A DNA stretch of 64,000 bases from Natrinema sp. DC36 (GTDB taxonomy: Archaea; Halobacteriota; Halobacteria; Halobacteriales; Natrialbaceae): contig NZ_CP084472.1 of the NCBI RefSeq assembly GCF_020405225.1, positions 3,782,001-3,846,000 on the forward strand, read 5' to 3'. The position numbers were made by a program, and so were the translations under genes. This document shows positions 43,295 through 52,055 of the stretch, in pieces. The stretch's first letter is position 1. Every line of letters begins with the position of its first letter. Below the pieces are notes generated by a model. The model was not told the DNA's origin. It searched no databases and saw only the letters and a list, made by a program, of their open reading frames with translations.

Positions 43295-44023
43295 TCAGTG
43301 ATTCCTCTCGTCTCCGTCACCGAGGCCCTCGAGCGAAAGATCCGTCGCGTCGCCGACCAGCGCGTCCTCGATCGCGGTCCGAACCCTCGCCGGATCGGCG
43401 GGGCCGCCCGCGTCGGAGACGGTCCCTATCGACGCCGGCTCGAGGGGCACCCCGAGCGCGTCGTAGACCGGCGCGAGCACGCCCGCGAGTTCCTCTCGGT
43501 TCGCGACGAGGACGACGCCGGCGACGAGGGCAGCGCCCTGTCGGACGCGCTGGGCGATGCCGACGACTTTCCGCCGTCGCCGTCCGTCAGCGCTCGCGTC
43601 CACTACCGACAGCGAGTGCGTCCCCGGACAGAACGAGTCGTCGGGTTCGCCTCGAGTCGGCTCGAGGCCCAGCGCTTCGAGCGAGCGCTCGAGATCGACT
43701 GTCACGCGCTCGTAGCGCTCGGTCGTTCCGGCTCGGATATCCGGGATCGGTTCGACGCGAGCGAACGCCAGCGTCGTCTCCCCGTCGTAGGCGACCGCTC
43801 GCCCGCCCACGTCTCGCTCGAGGGGCGGAAACCCTCGCTCGCGGGCGGCTTCGCGGGCGCGATCGTATTCCTCGAGACGGGCGTCCCGACGACCGAAGGC
43901 GACCTGCCGGTGTGGCGTCCAGACGCGGACGGCGCGCTCGCCGTCGGCGGCGATCGAGAGCAGCCGCCGACTCGCGTCTCGATCGGCCGCGAGCGTGTCC
44001 CTCCGTCCGCGAACGACGCGCAT
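43295..44023 (-). CDS. Lipoate-protein ligase A-like protein
   Basis: 242-residue protein of the biotin/lipoate A/B ligase family. RDVGGRAVAYDGETTLAFA (from about 90) corresponds to the RRxxGGG lipoyl-AMP loop and KVVGIAQRVRQGA near 152 carries the conserved lysine and the QR motif. It transfers lipoyl or octanoyl groups to the E2 or GcvH domains of 2-oxoacid dehydrogenases. Several residues of the canonical signature are substituted, so it may be a ligase-like paralogue. It is divergent from the M23-like gene. Confidence 0.8.
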   Translation of the reverse strand: MRVVRGRRDTLAADRDASRRLLSIAADGERAVRVWTPHRQVAFGRRDARLEEYDRAREAARERGFPPLERDVGGRAVAYDGETTLAFARVEPIPDIRAGTTERYERVTVDLERSLEALGLEPTRGEPDDSFCPGTHSLSVVDASADGRRRRKVVGIAQRVRQGAALVAGVVLVANREELAGVLAPVYDALGVPLEPASIGTVSDAGGPADPARVRTAIEDALVGDATDLSLEGLGDGDERNH

Positions 44024-44081
44024 ACCGAACCGTTGAACCCGGTGAGACTAAACGCTCCCGCCGCCCAGGTCTCGACGAACG

Positions 44082-44990
44082 ATGGCCGTCACGCTTCCCG
44101 AGACCGTCCTGGCGCGCTACGAGCGATTTTCGCTGTACAACTCGCCGTATCCCGCCCACGACGGCGGCTGTGCGATCGATCTGTATCCGGGGACGCTGAT
44201 CGACGGCCGAACCACCGCCGCGCCGAGCCCGGTCGCCGGCACCGTCCGCGAGACGCGCACCGTTCGCGCGCCGCCGAAACCCTACGCGCCCGAGCACGAT
44301 CATCTGATTCTGCTCGAGCCTGCGGATTCCAGCCCGCTGTCCGGGCTGACGGTCCGAATCCTCCACGTCGACCCCTCGGTCGAGGTGGGCGACCGGGTCG
44401 AACCGGGCGACTCGCTGGGCCGACTCGTCCGGGCGGGCTTCTTCGCGCCGTGGGTCGACAACCACCTCCACGTCGGCGTTCGCGAGCCCGATCAGAACCC
44501 CTATCGAGCAACCGGATCGCTCCCGATCGACCTCGGGGTGTCGGTCCGGCCCCTCGAGTGGGACGGCACCGGCCGAGTCGTCTCGACCGGCGACACGTAC
44601 GCGGTTCTCGACGCGCCCGCACACCCCGACCCGGGAACCGAGTTCGTCGGCGTGCGAGCCGACGGCGGCGGCGTTCTCGACGGCGGACTGCCACACTACG
44701 ACGGCGGCGGGCTGCTCGAGCGGGACGACTCACCCGCTGAGAACGGAGCCGACCGCGTCGTCTCGCTGAACGGCGACCGGCTCGGTGTGGCCGACGGTCG
44801 CACGATCGCGTGGGACGACGTGGCCGTCACGGCGAACGGCGAGGCGATCACCGGGCTGTCGCTGTTCTGCGCTCGAGACGAGGACTTCGGTGCGAAGCTG
44901 ATCTGTCCGGATCGCGAGTTCGAGCGCGGCGAGCGCGTTCGGGTGCGCGTTCGCTCGAGCGACGACCGGCGAGACGACCGCGTCGGCTGA
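44082..44990 (+). CDS. M23 peptidase-fold-like protein of unknown function
   Basis: 302 residues, no signal peptide. The first 150 residues follow the LytM/M23 layout: CAIDLYPG near 30 at the place of HxGxD, PSPVAGTVRETR near 49, ILHVDPSVEVGDRVEPGDSLGRL near 94 and the HLHVGV strand near 128. The first zinc histidine appears replaced, so peptidase activity is doubtful; haloarchaea lack peptidoglycan anyway. Residues 160-300 form a beta-rich region of unknown type. The assignment is by pattern only. Confidence 0.65.
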   Translation: MAVTLPETVLARYERFSLYNSPYPAHDGGCAIDLYPGTLIDGRTTAAPSPVAGTVRETRTVRAPPKPYAPEHDHLILLEPADSSPLSGLTVRILHVDPSVEVGDRVEPGDSLGRLVRAGFFAPWVDNHLHVGVREPDQNPYRATGSLPIDLGVSVRPLEWDGTGRVVSTGDTYAVLDAPAHPDPGTEFVGVRADGGGVLDGGLPHYDGGGLLERDDSPAENGADRVVSLNGDRLGVADGRTIAWDDVAVTANGEAITGLSLFCARDEDFGAKLICPDREFERGERVRVRVRSSDDRRDDRVG

Positions 44991-45011
44991 CTCGTCGGGG
45001 TTTCGCCGACA

Positions 45012-45473
45012 TCAGTCGGTTCGCTCGCGGTGGCGTGCCTTCGCCCGCTGGTAGGCATCGTCCTCGCGAACCCGTTCCCAGTACTCCGCGAAGACGAGCG
45101 CGGCCGCTCGCTTGTCGGGGTCGGCCCACTTTCGGGGCTCGCGCTCGGTTCCGTCGTCGTCGTACTTCCGACCGCCCGGATACGTCGCGTATCGCATCGC
45201 CCGGGTGTACCCCATCTGCAGGTACTTGCGAGCCATGTCCATCCCCGGAAACTCGTCGTTCGCCCGATAGCGTTCGTATCGCTCGTAGATCGCTTCGGCG
45301 GCCGCCTCGGCGGCCGCTTCGTCGCTGTACGACCACAGCGGGAGCAGTTCGCTCTTGTAGGGTTCGACTTTGAACACCCCTTCCTCGCCGCGACCGATCT
45401 CGTACGCGTCGGGATCGGCGCGGAAATCGATATCGTACTCGGGACCGTCGTCGGGGTCGGCGTCGTCGGTCAC
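45012..45473 (-). CDS. DUF4385 family protein
   Basis: 153 residues. Family sequence is clear: YDIDFRADPDAYEIGRGEEGVF near 14, VEPYKSELLPLW near 37, GMDMARKYLQMGYTRAMRYA near 77, GRKYD near 100 and a helical, basic C-terminus. It resembles phage-encoded and bacterial DUF4385 proteins of unknown function. The GTG at 45473 is chosen because it yields the usual short N-terminus; an upstream start at 45512 would overlap the divergent promoter. Confidence 0.88.
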   Translation of the reverse strand: MTDDADPDDGPEYDIDFRADPDAYEIGRGEEGVFKVEPYKSELLPLWSYSDEAAAEAAAEAIYERYERYRANDEFPGMDMARKYLQMGYTRAMRYATYPGGRKYDDDGTEREPRKWADPDKRAAALVFAEYWERVREDDAYQRAKARHRERTD

Positions 45474-45565
45474 GTGCGCGGTACGGCGGCGAGGCAAATC
45501 AACCCTTGACAACGGGCACGTCGGGAAACGTAGCTGTCAAGAACGTCGCGGGCCCAGAAGTGGCT

Positions 45566-46063
45566 ATGACCGACGACGCGCCGACGATGGACGCGGTCGA
45601 TGAGTTCGACGACCTCGAGGCGATGCTCCAGTACTTCCTCGAGGAGAATCAGGAGTTCCTCTCGTGGCTCGGCACGACCGTCGACAACGTCGGCGAGGGG
45701 ACGATGACGATGTCGATCCCCTACGACGAGAAACTGACGAACACGCGGCCGAACGCCGCGCCCGACGAGCAGGCGGATCTCCACGGCGGCGTCGCCGCCA
45801 CCCTCATCGACACCGTCGGCGGCCTCTCGCTGCGGACGGCGATGGACGATCCCTTCGGGACGCGGATCGCGACGATCAACCTGAACGTCAACTACCTCCG
45901 TCCGGCGACGGGGGATCTCGTGGCGACCGCGGACGTGATCCGGGTCGGCGGCAGCGTCGGCGTCAGCGAGATCACCGTCGAGAGTACGGCACCCGACGGC
46001 GAGACGAAGGCCGTGGCGATCGGACAGGGCGCGTACCGGGTCTTCCGCGAGAACTCTCCGTAG
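45566..46063 (+). CDS. PaaI family (hotdog) thioesterase
   Basis: 165-residue hotdog-fold acyl-CoA thioesterase. DEQADLHGGVAATLIDTVGGLSLRTA-type sequence (from about 68) is the signature: HGG binds the acyl thioester and the aspartate of LIDTVGG is catalytic. ATINLNVNYLRPATGD near 100 is the next conserved strand pair. The substrate is a small aromatic or aliphatic CoA ester. ATG 45566 is chosen as an acidic start just before the helix. Confidence 0.92.
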   Translation: MTDDAPTMDAVDEFDDLEAMLQYFLEENQEFLSWLGTTVDNVGEGTMTMSIPYDEKLTNTRPNAAPDEQADLHGGVAATLIDTVGGLSLRTAMDDPFGTRIATINLNVNYLRPATGDLVATADVIRVGGSVGVSEITVESTAPDGETKAVAIGQGAYRVFRENSP

Positions 46064-46238
46064 CCACTGAAACGAGTCACACACTGATCGCAATGCGGTC
46101 GTTCGATCAGGAGGACGATGACTGTCAGTGGCTACTGAAACTCCGTTTCTCGTCCCATCTCACCCCGTCGGCTCACTGTCCCGTTCTCAGTTCTTTCGTC
46201 CCTTCTCTCAGGTTCGCGAGCGTCGAGACGCTCGGCAG

Positions 46239-46403
46239 TCAGGAGTCGACGGTCAGCACCCGAAGGCGAGCGATGGAGAACACGACCACGAGCGCGAAGG
46301 GGCTGGCGTACAGATAGTCGCCGAGCGAGGCGAAGTACCAGAACGCGTACGCGCTGATCCCGACGCTGGCCAGATACGCCGGTCGTAACCGCCGTTCGTT
46401 CAT
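46239..46403 (-). CDS. Small membrane protein, tandem copy 2
   Basis: 54-residue protein starting MNERRLRPAYLASVG and ending ARLRVLTVDS. Two hydrophobic stretches (about 9-26 and 31-45). It is a paralogue of the protein at 46633-46809: both begin M-x-ERR and end with R-L-R-x-[LV]-T. Its ATG overlaps the stop codon of a 26-residue ORF (ATGA). Function unknown; a pair of membrane microproteins is suggested. Confidence 0.7.
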   Translation of the reverse strand: MNERRLRPAYLASVGISAYAFWYFASLGDYLYASPFALVVVFSIARLRVLTVDS

Positions 46404-46480
46404 TCGAACCCCCTCTTCGCTCCGGTCTCGAGTCGCAGTTCGGTCACCGGTTCGACAGGCTGCGATCGACGCGATCTCAT
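46400..46480 (-). CDS. 26-residue basic microprotein, tandem copy 2
   Basis: ATG at 46480, 26 codons, first residues MRSRRSQPVEPV. It overlaps the downstream membrane-protein start by ATGA. The same length and overlap occur in the other copy of the unit at 46806, so either it is a real microprotein or its translation sets up coupling. No other support. Confidence 0.45.
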   Translation of the reverse strand: MRSRRSQPVEPVTELRLETGAKRGFE

Positions 46481-46632
46481 ACGCCCCCGTTCGATCGGCG
46501 GCGTTGAAAAGGGACGCATTCGCGGCAGGGACGGCGTGACGCGCCGCACTCCCGATCGAACGACGGGAGCGCGGTTCTCGCTCACTGCGTTCGCTCCGAA
46601 CCGCGGATCGTTCGATCGGTGCGTAACTCGGC

Positions 46633-46809
46633 TCACCTGTCGCTGTCGGGATCGGGCGTAACCATCCGAAGGCGAACCACCAGGTACACGGCGACGAACG
46701 CGAACGCGCCGGCGAACAGCCACGATCCGTTCATGACGGCGTTCGCGAACGCGATCGCGTTGAGCGCGATTCCCACGACGTACACCGATTTCCACCGTCG
46801 TTCGCTCAT
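46633..46809 (-). CDS. Small membrane protein, tandem copy 1
   Basis: 58-residue protein starting MSERRWKSVYVVGIAL and ending VRLRMVTPDPDSDR. Two hydrophobic stretches (about 9-25 and 29-46) separated by NGSW. Clear paralogue of 46239-46403, 230 bp away on the same strand. It is preceded by an overlapping 26-residue basic ORF. No family recognised. Confidence 0.7.
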   Translation of the reverse strand: MSERRWKSVYVVGIALNAIAFANAVMNGSWLFAGAFAFVAVYLVVRLRMVTPDPDSDR

Positions 46810-46886
46810 CGATCCTCACCGTCCGCCCGCGGCTCGAGGCGCGGTCGTTCCGGCGGTCTCGAGCGTCGGCGAAAGCTCGTTTTCAT
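46806..46886 (-). CDS. 26-residue basic microprotein, tandem copy 1
   Basis: ATG at 46886, 26 codons, first residues MKTSFRRRSRPPERP. It overlaps the start of the membrane protein at 46809 by ATGA, exactly like the copy at 46400-46480. Arg-rich sequence with little other complexity; arginine-rich frames arise easily by chance in GC-rich DNA, so confidence depends on the duplicated arrangement. Confidence 0.45.
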   Translation of the reverse strand: MKTSFRRRSRPPERPRLEPRADGEDR

Positions 46887-47110
46887 AGCCGTGCTTCGGG
46901 CCCGCTCCGATAAAACTCTGCAGTTCGAGATCCGCGGACTGCCTCGATACCGAGTACGACTCCGACCCGGGCGATGGGAGACGGGCATAGCGCGAGCAGC
47001 GAACTATAGAGACGGACGACGCGCGGCTCATACGGTCTGCTGCAACGATTTACCGGAGCAACCGCAGGACGGTTTGCGGTTGCGCCGGAAATGACTGACA
47101 GCGGTCCGTA

Positions 47111-47683
47111 TCAGGCGAATTCGAGATCGTCGCTCGGTTCGACCTCGCCGAAGAGCCACGCGGCGTGATCGAGGGCGTACTCTCGGTGGCCCTCCTCGAT
47201 CGCACCGATGCAGTCCTCGAGCATGATCGGCCGGAAGTCCCGCAGCCCCGCGCTGCCGCCGGTGTGGAGCACGCAGACGTTCGCGAGGGTGCCACAGATC
47301 ACCAGATCGTCGATGTTGCGGGCGTTCAGCCACCCCTCGAGTTCGGTGTTGTAGAACGCGTCGTAGGTGTGTTTCTCGACGACGTGATCCCCGTCCTCGA
47401 CGGAGAGTTCGTCGACGATCTCGGCCTCCCACGATCCCTCGACGACGTGCTCGCCCCACTGTTCGAACTCGTCGTAATAGTGAGCGTCGTCGAACTGTTC
47501 TGGGGGGTGGACGTCGCGGGTGAAGATCACCTGCGTCCCGGTCTCGCGAGCCCGCTCGAGGAGGTCGGTGATCGGTTCGATCACCGACTCGCTGCCCGGC
47601 GCGTACAGCGAGCCGTTCGGGTGACAGAACCCGTTTTGCATGTCGACGACCACCACTGCCGTCTCGGCTGGCTCGAGGCGCAT
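47111..47683 (-). CDS. pncA: Nicotinamidase (isochorismatase family)
   Basis: 190-residue cysteine hydrolase converting nicotinamide to nicotinate for NAD salvage. The catalytic triad is Asp14 (VVDMQNGF), Lys104 (VVEKHTYDAF) and Cys137 (ANVCVLHT). DVHPPEQFDDAHYYDEF near 57 holds the metal-binding Asp/His residues typical of PncA. Nicotinate phosphoribosyltransferase, the next enzyme, is encoded 9 kb downstream at 56569. Isochorismatase-type hydrolases with other substrates cannot be fully excluded. Confidence 0.88.
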   Translation of the reverse strand: MRLEPAETAVVVVDMQNGFCHPNGSLYAPGSESVIEPITDLLERARETGTQVIFTRDVHPPEQFDDAHYYDEFEQWGEHVVEGSWEAEIVDELSVEDGDHVVEKHTYDAFYNTELEGWLNARNIDDLVICGTLANVCVLHTGGSAGLRDFRPIMLEDCIGAIEEGHREYALDHAAWLFGEVEPSDDLEFA

Positions 47684-47824
47684 GTCTGCCGGGTCGTACG
47701 GACGGGATCGTAAAAACGTTCGCGGCGTGCTCGAGCGTATCGTGGATCCCGTTCGTCGGTCGCGTGGTGTGCACGGTCCCCCGTCGCTCTCCCGCCCACC
47801 GTGGAAGCGCAGTCAGTATCGATG

Positions 47825-48269
47825 TGGATGGAACGGTGTGTTCTGGAGGGAATTGGTTGAGACGAAGCGTCCTGCTATCGTGGTAACAGGGAATAGCCAC
47901 GCCCTCCCCAGCCGATTGCTACTCACGGGCCGAAGGCCCGTTCACGGGTCACTCCGTTCCCCGTTCACCTCGCGGTTCTCGCTCCCGACGATCGCTCCGA
48001 ACCGCGCACCGTTCGTATGGTTCGCGGAACCTCCGGTTCCGCGCTAACGCTCGCTCCTATCGTCGCTCACTCATCCACTGGAAGACGCAAAGCGTCTTCC
48101 AAGCAGTCACTCGCTACACTCGTGACGACCTCGCACGGCTTCGGGCCGCGGCTCACTCGTTAGTTCGCAGTTCCCTCCGGTCACCGCTCACACTACCGAG
48201 GCCGTCACTCCGTTCAGGCCTCGCAGTTCGCCGCGGCACAGCGCGCGCCACCGCACGCTGGTTGACCAG
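47825..48269 (+). repeat. Dispersed repeat family B, copy 2
   Basis: A 445-bp non-coding stretch in the 47684-48564 gap. It has the same ends and conserved block as copy 1 at 42980 but carries extra hairpin modules, among them GGAAGACGCAAAGCGTCTTCC (near 48080) and GAGGCCGTCAC...AGGCCTC. The GGGCGCGCAGCGCCC hairpin of copy 1 is GGGCCGAAGGCCC here. Remaining sequence up to 48564 is promoter space for the GH15 gene with no ORF that looks real. Confidence 0.65.
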
Positions 48270-48564
48270 TCCGAGGTGATACCTAGATCTCCTGTACCGA
48301 ACGATTCGATCTCGAGCGAGCCGGGTGCGGACGGTCGGGTCAGCGAGGGACACCCGATTCGTCCCCGTCGGTCACCGTTGGCTCGAGTTGCGACTCGCCC
48401 CGGAGGTTCCCCTCGCCGCGTCGCGTCAGCCGGTACTTCCCCCCGACCGATTCTACACGTCGCCGACAGCGCGGTTCCCCTTCAAATGACTGCCCAATAG
48501 GAAAGGTCGTCCGACGAGTACGGACGTGCCGTCCGCTGGAATTGCCATCGGATCCGCAGTACCC

Positions 48565-50502
48565 ATGCACTACAAACGCCTCGAGGAGTACGGCGCGATC
48601 GGCGACGGGAACACGGTCGCCCTCGTCGGTCGCGACGGCTCGATCGACTGGTGTCCGTTCCCGCACGTCGAGTCGCCGAGCGTCTTCGCCGCCGTTCTCG
48701 ACGCCGACCGCGGCGGCCACTTCGCCGTCCGACCGAGCCAATCGTTCGAGTCCGTCCAGCGCTACCGCGATCGGACGAACGTCCTCGAGACGACGTTCCG
48801 GACCGCCGGCGGGAGCGCGACGGTGACGGACTTCATGCCCGTCCCGGAGGCGATCGGATCCGCGGATCGGGCGATCGGGCCCGACGACTGGCCGCCCGCG
48901 ATCTATCGGAAACTCGAGTGCGAGGACGGCCCGCTCGAGCTTGCGATCGAGTTCGAGCCCCGATTCGACTACGCGCGTGACGCGCCCGAAATCGAGTCCG
49001 TTGCCGACGGCGTCGTCGCGACCGGCGACGACGAGCGTGCCGTCCTCTCGAGTGATCTGCCGCTCGAGCCGTCGGCCGACGGACGCGGGGCGCGCGCAAC
49101 GGTGACGCTCGATGCCGGCGAGACGCGCTGGCTGGTGCTGGGCTACGGCGAGGAAATTCCCCTCGAGCCCTCACACCATCAGGAGACGCTCCGAGAGACC
49201 ATCGAGTACTGGCGGGAGTGGGCCCACGACTGCGACGGGACGGACTGTCCCGTCGGCGGCCCGTGGCACGACCTCGCCGTCCGCTCGTCGCTCGTCCTCA
49301 AGCTCCTCATTCACCGGGAGACCGGCGCGGTGTGTGCGGCACCGACGGCCTCGCTGCCCGAGGACCTCGGTGGCGTCCGCAACTGGGACTACCGGTACAA
49401 CTGGATCCGCGACTCGGCCTTCACCGTTCGGGCGCTGGCCGAACTGGGCCACCTCGAGGAAGCCCGGTCCTACTTCGAGCTGTGTCTCGACCACTGCAGC
49501 CAGCACGAGCCGGCGGAGATGCCGCCGGTCTACGGCCTCCACGGCGAGAGCGACCTCGAAGAGCGCGTCCTCGACCATCTCGAGGGATACCGCGGCTCCG
49601 CTCCCGTTCGCATCGGCAACGCGGCACAGAACCAACGCCAGCTCGATATCTACGGCGAACTGGTGCTCGCGCTCTACGAGAGCGTTCGCTACGGCGAGCC
49701 GATGCGGTCCGACGACTGGACGGTAGTGCGCGACCTCGTCGATTACGTCTCCGAGGGCTGGGACGAGCCGGACGCCGGTATCTGGGAGATGCGGACCGAC
49801 CACCAAGGATTCGTCTACTCGAAGGTCATGTGCTGGACCGCGCTCGACCGCGGCATCAGGCTCGCCGAGGCGGCCGACAGCGTCGAGGCACCGCTCGAGC
49901 GCTGGCGGGCGGCCCGAGACGATGTCCGCGAGGCGATCCTCGAGCGCGGATTCAGCGAGTCCGCGAATAGCTTCGTACGAGCCTTCGGCGACGACGACAC
50001 GCTCGACGCGGCGAACCTGCTCATCCCGGTCGTCGGCTTCCTCCCGGCCGACGACGATCGCGTGCGGGGGACGATCGATGCGACGATCGACCGGCTGGTG
50101 ACCGACGACGGCCTCGTCCGCCGGTACGAGGGCGAGGACGGGCTCCCCGGCGAGGACAGCCCGTTCCTCGTCTGCTCGTTCTGGCTCGTCACCGCGCTCG
50201 CGCTCGCGGGACGAACCGAGGAGGCCCGCGATCGCTTCGAGTCCGTCCTCGAGTACGCCAGCCCGCTCGGATTGCTGGCCGAGGCGGTCGACCCCGAGAG
50301 CGGCGAACAGCGGGGTAACTACCCGCAGGCGTACAGCCACATCGGCCTGCTCAACAGCGCGCTCTCGCTGGCCGATTCGAACGGCTCGAGCGACGTGGGT
50401 TCCAGCGCCGCGGCGTCGCCGGTACCCCTGGGCCGTGACGAGTCGCTCGAGGACGTCGCCTCGAGCGGAGAGATCGTCCGCGGAACGAACGACACCGAGT
50501 AA
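48565..50502 (+). CDS. Glycoside hydrolase family 15 protein (glucoamylase/trehalase-like)
   Basis: 645-residue cytosolic enzyme. A beta-sandwich N-domain begins YGAIGDGNTVALVGRDGSIDWCPFP (from residue 8). The (alpha/alpha)6 barrel follows with GVRNWDYRYNWIRDSAF near 275 (substrate-binding Trp/Arg/Asp), SVRYGEPMRSDDW near 375, IWEMRTDHQGFVYSKVMCW near 411 (general acid region) and GNYPQAYSHIGLLNSAL near 590. It likely cleaves trehalose or alpha-glucans. Start at ATG 48565 as MHYKRLEEYG matches the family. It is the first gene of a run with a VKOR-SPW membrane protein and an SDR. Confidence 0.92.
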   Translation: MHYKRLEEYGAIGDGNTVALVGRDGSIDWCPFPHVESPSVFAAVLDADRGGHFAVRPSQSFESVQRYRDRTNVLETTFRTAGGSATVTDFMPVPEAIGSADRAIGPDDWPPAIYRKLECEDGPLELAIEFEPRFDYARDAPEIESVADGVVATGDDERAVLSSDLPLEPSADGRGARATVTLDAGETRWLVLGYGEEIPLEPSHHQETLRETIEYWREWAHDCDGTDCPVGGPWHDLAVRSSLVLKLLIHRETGAVCAAPTASLPEDLGGVRNWDYRYNWIRDSAFTVRALAELGHLEEARSYFELCLDHCSQHEPAEMPPVYGLHGESDLEERVLDHLEGYRGSAPVRIGNAAQNQRQLDIYGELVLALYESVRYGEPMRSDDWTVVRDLVDYVSEGWDEPDAGIWEMRTDHQGFVYSKVMCWTALDRGIRLAEAADSVEAPLERWRAARDDVREAILERGFSESANSFVRAFGDDDTLDAANLLIPVVGFLPADDDRVRGTIDATIDRLVTDDGLVRRYEGEDGLPGEDSPFLVCSFWLVTALALAGRTEEARDRFESVLEYASPLGLLAEAVDPESGEQRGNYPQAYSHIGLLNSALSLADSNGSSDVGSSAAASPVPLGRDESLEDVASSGEIVRGTNDTE

Positions 50503-50511
50503 GAGATACCG

Positions 50512-52053
50512 ATGACAGAAGACAGCACTCACGACGCGACCGACGAAGGTACCGCCGTCACGACCGACGAAGGTACCGCCGTCACGACCGACGCTCGAGA
50601 GCGACGCTCGCGGGCCGACGACGGCGGTGGGAACGGAAACGGCGATCCCAGCGGCGGAGACGGAAACGGCGATCCCAGCGGCGGAGACGGGGATGGCGGC
50701 GACTCGATGCGTCCGGGTGACATGATGCTCAACCATCCGACGGAGGAGATCTGGCCCCAGTACGCCGTCATTTCGCTGGGGATCTGGCTCCTCGCGAGTA
50801 CGCCGGCACTGGACTACGGGAGCGCGCTGATGGTCTGGAACAGTGTCGTCAGCGGACTCGTCCTGATCGCACTCGCGGGGATCACGATCTACCGCGAGAA
50901 CGGCTACGCCAACTACGCCAACGGATTCGTGGGCCTCTGGCTGGTGTTCGCCCCGATCGCGTTCTGGGCCCCGACGGCCGCGGCCTACGCCAACAACGCG
51001 CTCGTAGGGACCATGGTGATCACGTTCTCGGTGCTGATCGTGATGCGCTCGGAGATGGACGGGCCGACCGTCCCGCCGGGCTGGTCGTACAACCCCTCGA
51101 CGGGGGCCCAGCGCGCGCCGCTGATCGCGCTCGGGATCTTCGGCTTCTTCGCCTCGTGGTACATGGCCGCCTTCCAGCTGGGCTACATCGAGCGCGTCTG
51201 GGACCCGCTGTACGATCCGGGAACCCAGGCGATACTGACCTCGAGCATTTCGGAGGCGTTCCCGGTCTCGGACGCCGGCCTCGGCGCGGTGGCCTACTCG
51301 GTCGAGGCCCTGATGGGATTCATGGGCGACCGGCGGCGCTGGCGCACGATGCCGTGGATGGTCGCCTTCTTCGGCGTCGTCGTCATCCCGCTCGGCTTCG
51401 CGCAGGTGCTGCTGGTCATCATGCAGCCGATCATGGTCGGGACGTGGTGTACCCTCTGCCTCCTCTCGGCCTTCGGCATGCTGTGGATGATCTCGCTGAC
51501 CGTCGACGAGGTCGTCGCGATGGGCCAGTTCGTCGCCCGACTGATGCGCCAGGGCGACAGCCTCTGGACGGCCTTCTGGATGGGCGGAACGTTCCCCGAG
51601 GACGAGGCTGGCATCGACGAGACCTCGGAGCGACAGATCGGCGACTCCCCTGTCAGCGAGCCCTTCTGGGGCGTCTCGATTCCCTGGACCCTGCTGGGCG
51701 CGATGGCGCTCGGCGTCTGGCTCATGCTCTCGCCGACCGTCTTCGAGACGACAGGGCTGATGGCCGACAGCAGCCATCTGGCCGGCTCGCTGGTCGTCTC
51801 CGTCACCGTCATCGCGACCGCCGAACCAGCCCGCGCGACCCGGTTCCTGAACGTCCCACTGGCCGCGTGGGTCGCCGTCGCTCCTTGGCTGTTCGACGGC
51901 GTCCCGACGCTCGCCGCGATCAATGCCGTCGCCGCCGCCGCGCTCATCGTGGTGCTCAGCGCCCCGCGCGGTTCGTTCGAGGACCGCTACGGCGGCTGGG
52001 AGGAGTACGCCACCCTCCAGACGGTCGATCGACTCAACCCCCTCAGTAGCTAA
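50512..52053 (+). CDS. VKOR domain protein flanked by SPW-type membrane repeats
   Basis: 513 residues. The disordered N-terminus contains two exact duplications (EGTAVTTD at 12-19 and 20-27; GNGDPSGGD at 42-50 and 51-59). Then about ten helices: an SPW-like repeat region (HPTEEIWPQYAVISLGIWLLAS, 74-95), a central vitamin K epoxide reductase-like core with Cys313-Thr-Leu-Cys316 in GTWCTLC, and a second SPW-like block. VKOR proteins feed disulfide formation with quinones. Starts 9 bp after the GH15 stop. Confidence 0.85.
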   Translation: MTEDSTHDATDEGTAVTTDEGTAVTTDARERRSRADDGGGNGNGDPSGGDGNGDPSGGDGDGGDSMRPGDMMLNHPTEEIWPQYAVISLGIWLLASTPALDYGSALMVWNSVVSGLVLIALAGITIYRENGYANYANGFVGLWLVFAPIAFWAPTAAAYANNALVGTMVITFSVLIVMRSEMDGPTVPPGWSYNPSTGAQRAPLIALGIFGFFASWYMAAFQLGYIERVWDPLYDPGTQAILTSSISEAFPVSDAGLGAVAYSVEALMGFMGDRRRWRTMPWMVAFFGVVVIPLGFAQVLLVIMQPIMVGTWCTLCLLSAFGMLWMISLTVDEVVAMGQFVARLMRQGDSLWTAFWMGGTFPEDEAGIDETSERQIGDSPVSEPFWGVSIPWTLLGAMALGVWLMLSPTVFETTGLMADSSHLAGSLVVSVTVIATAEPARATRFLNVPLAAWVAVAPWLFDGVPTLAAINAVAAAALIVVLSAPRGSFEDRYGGWEEYATLQTVDRLNPLSS

Positions 52054-52055
52054 CC

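Noticed and set aside
47825-48269. Insertion sequence with a degraded transposase
   Set aside because: No frame shows transposase motifs and the conserved parts are structural, so only a repeat is called.
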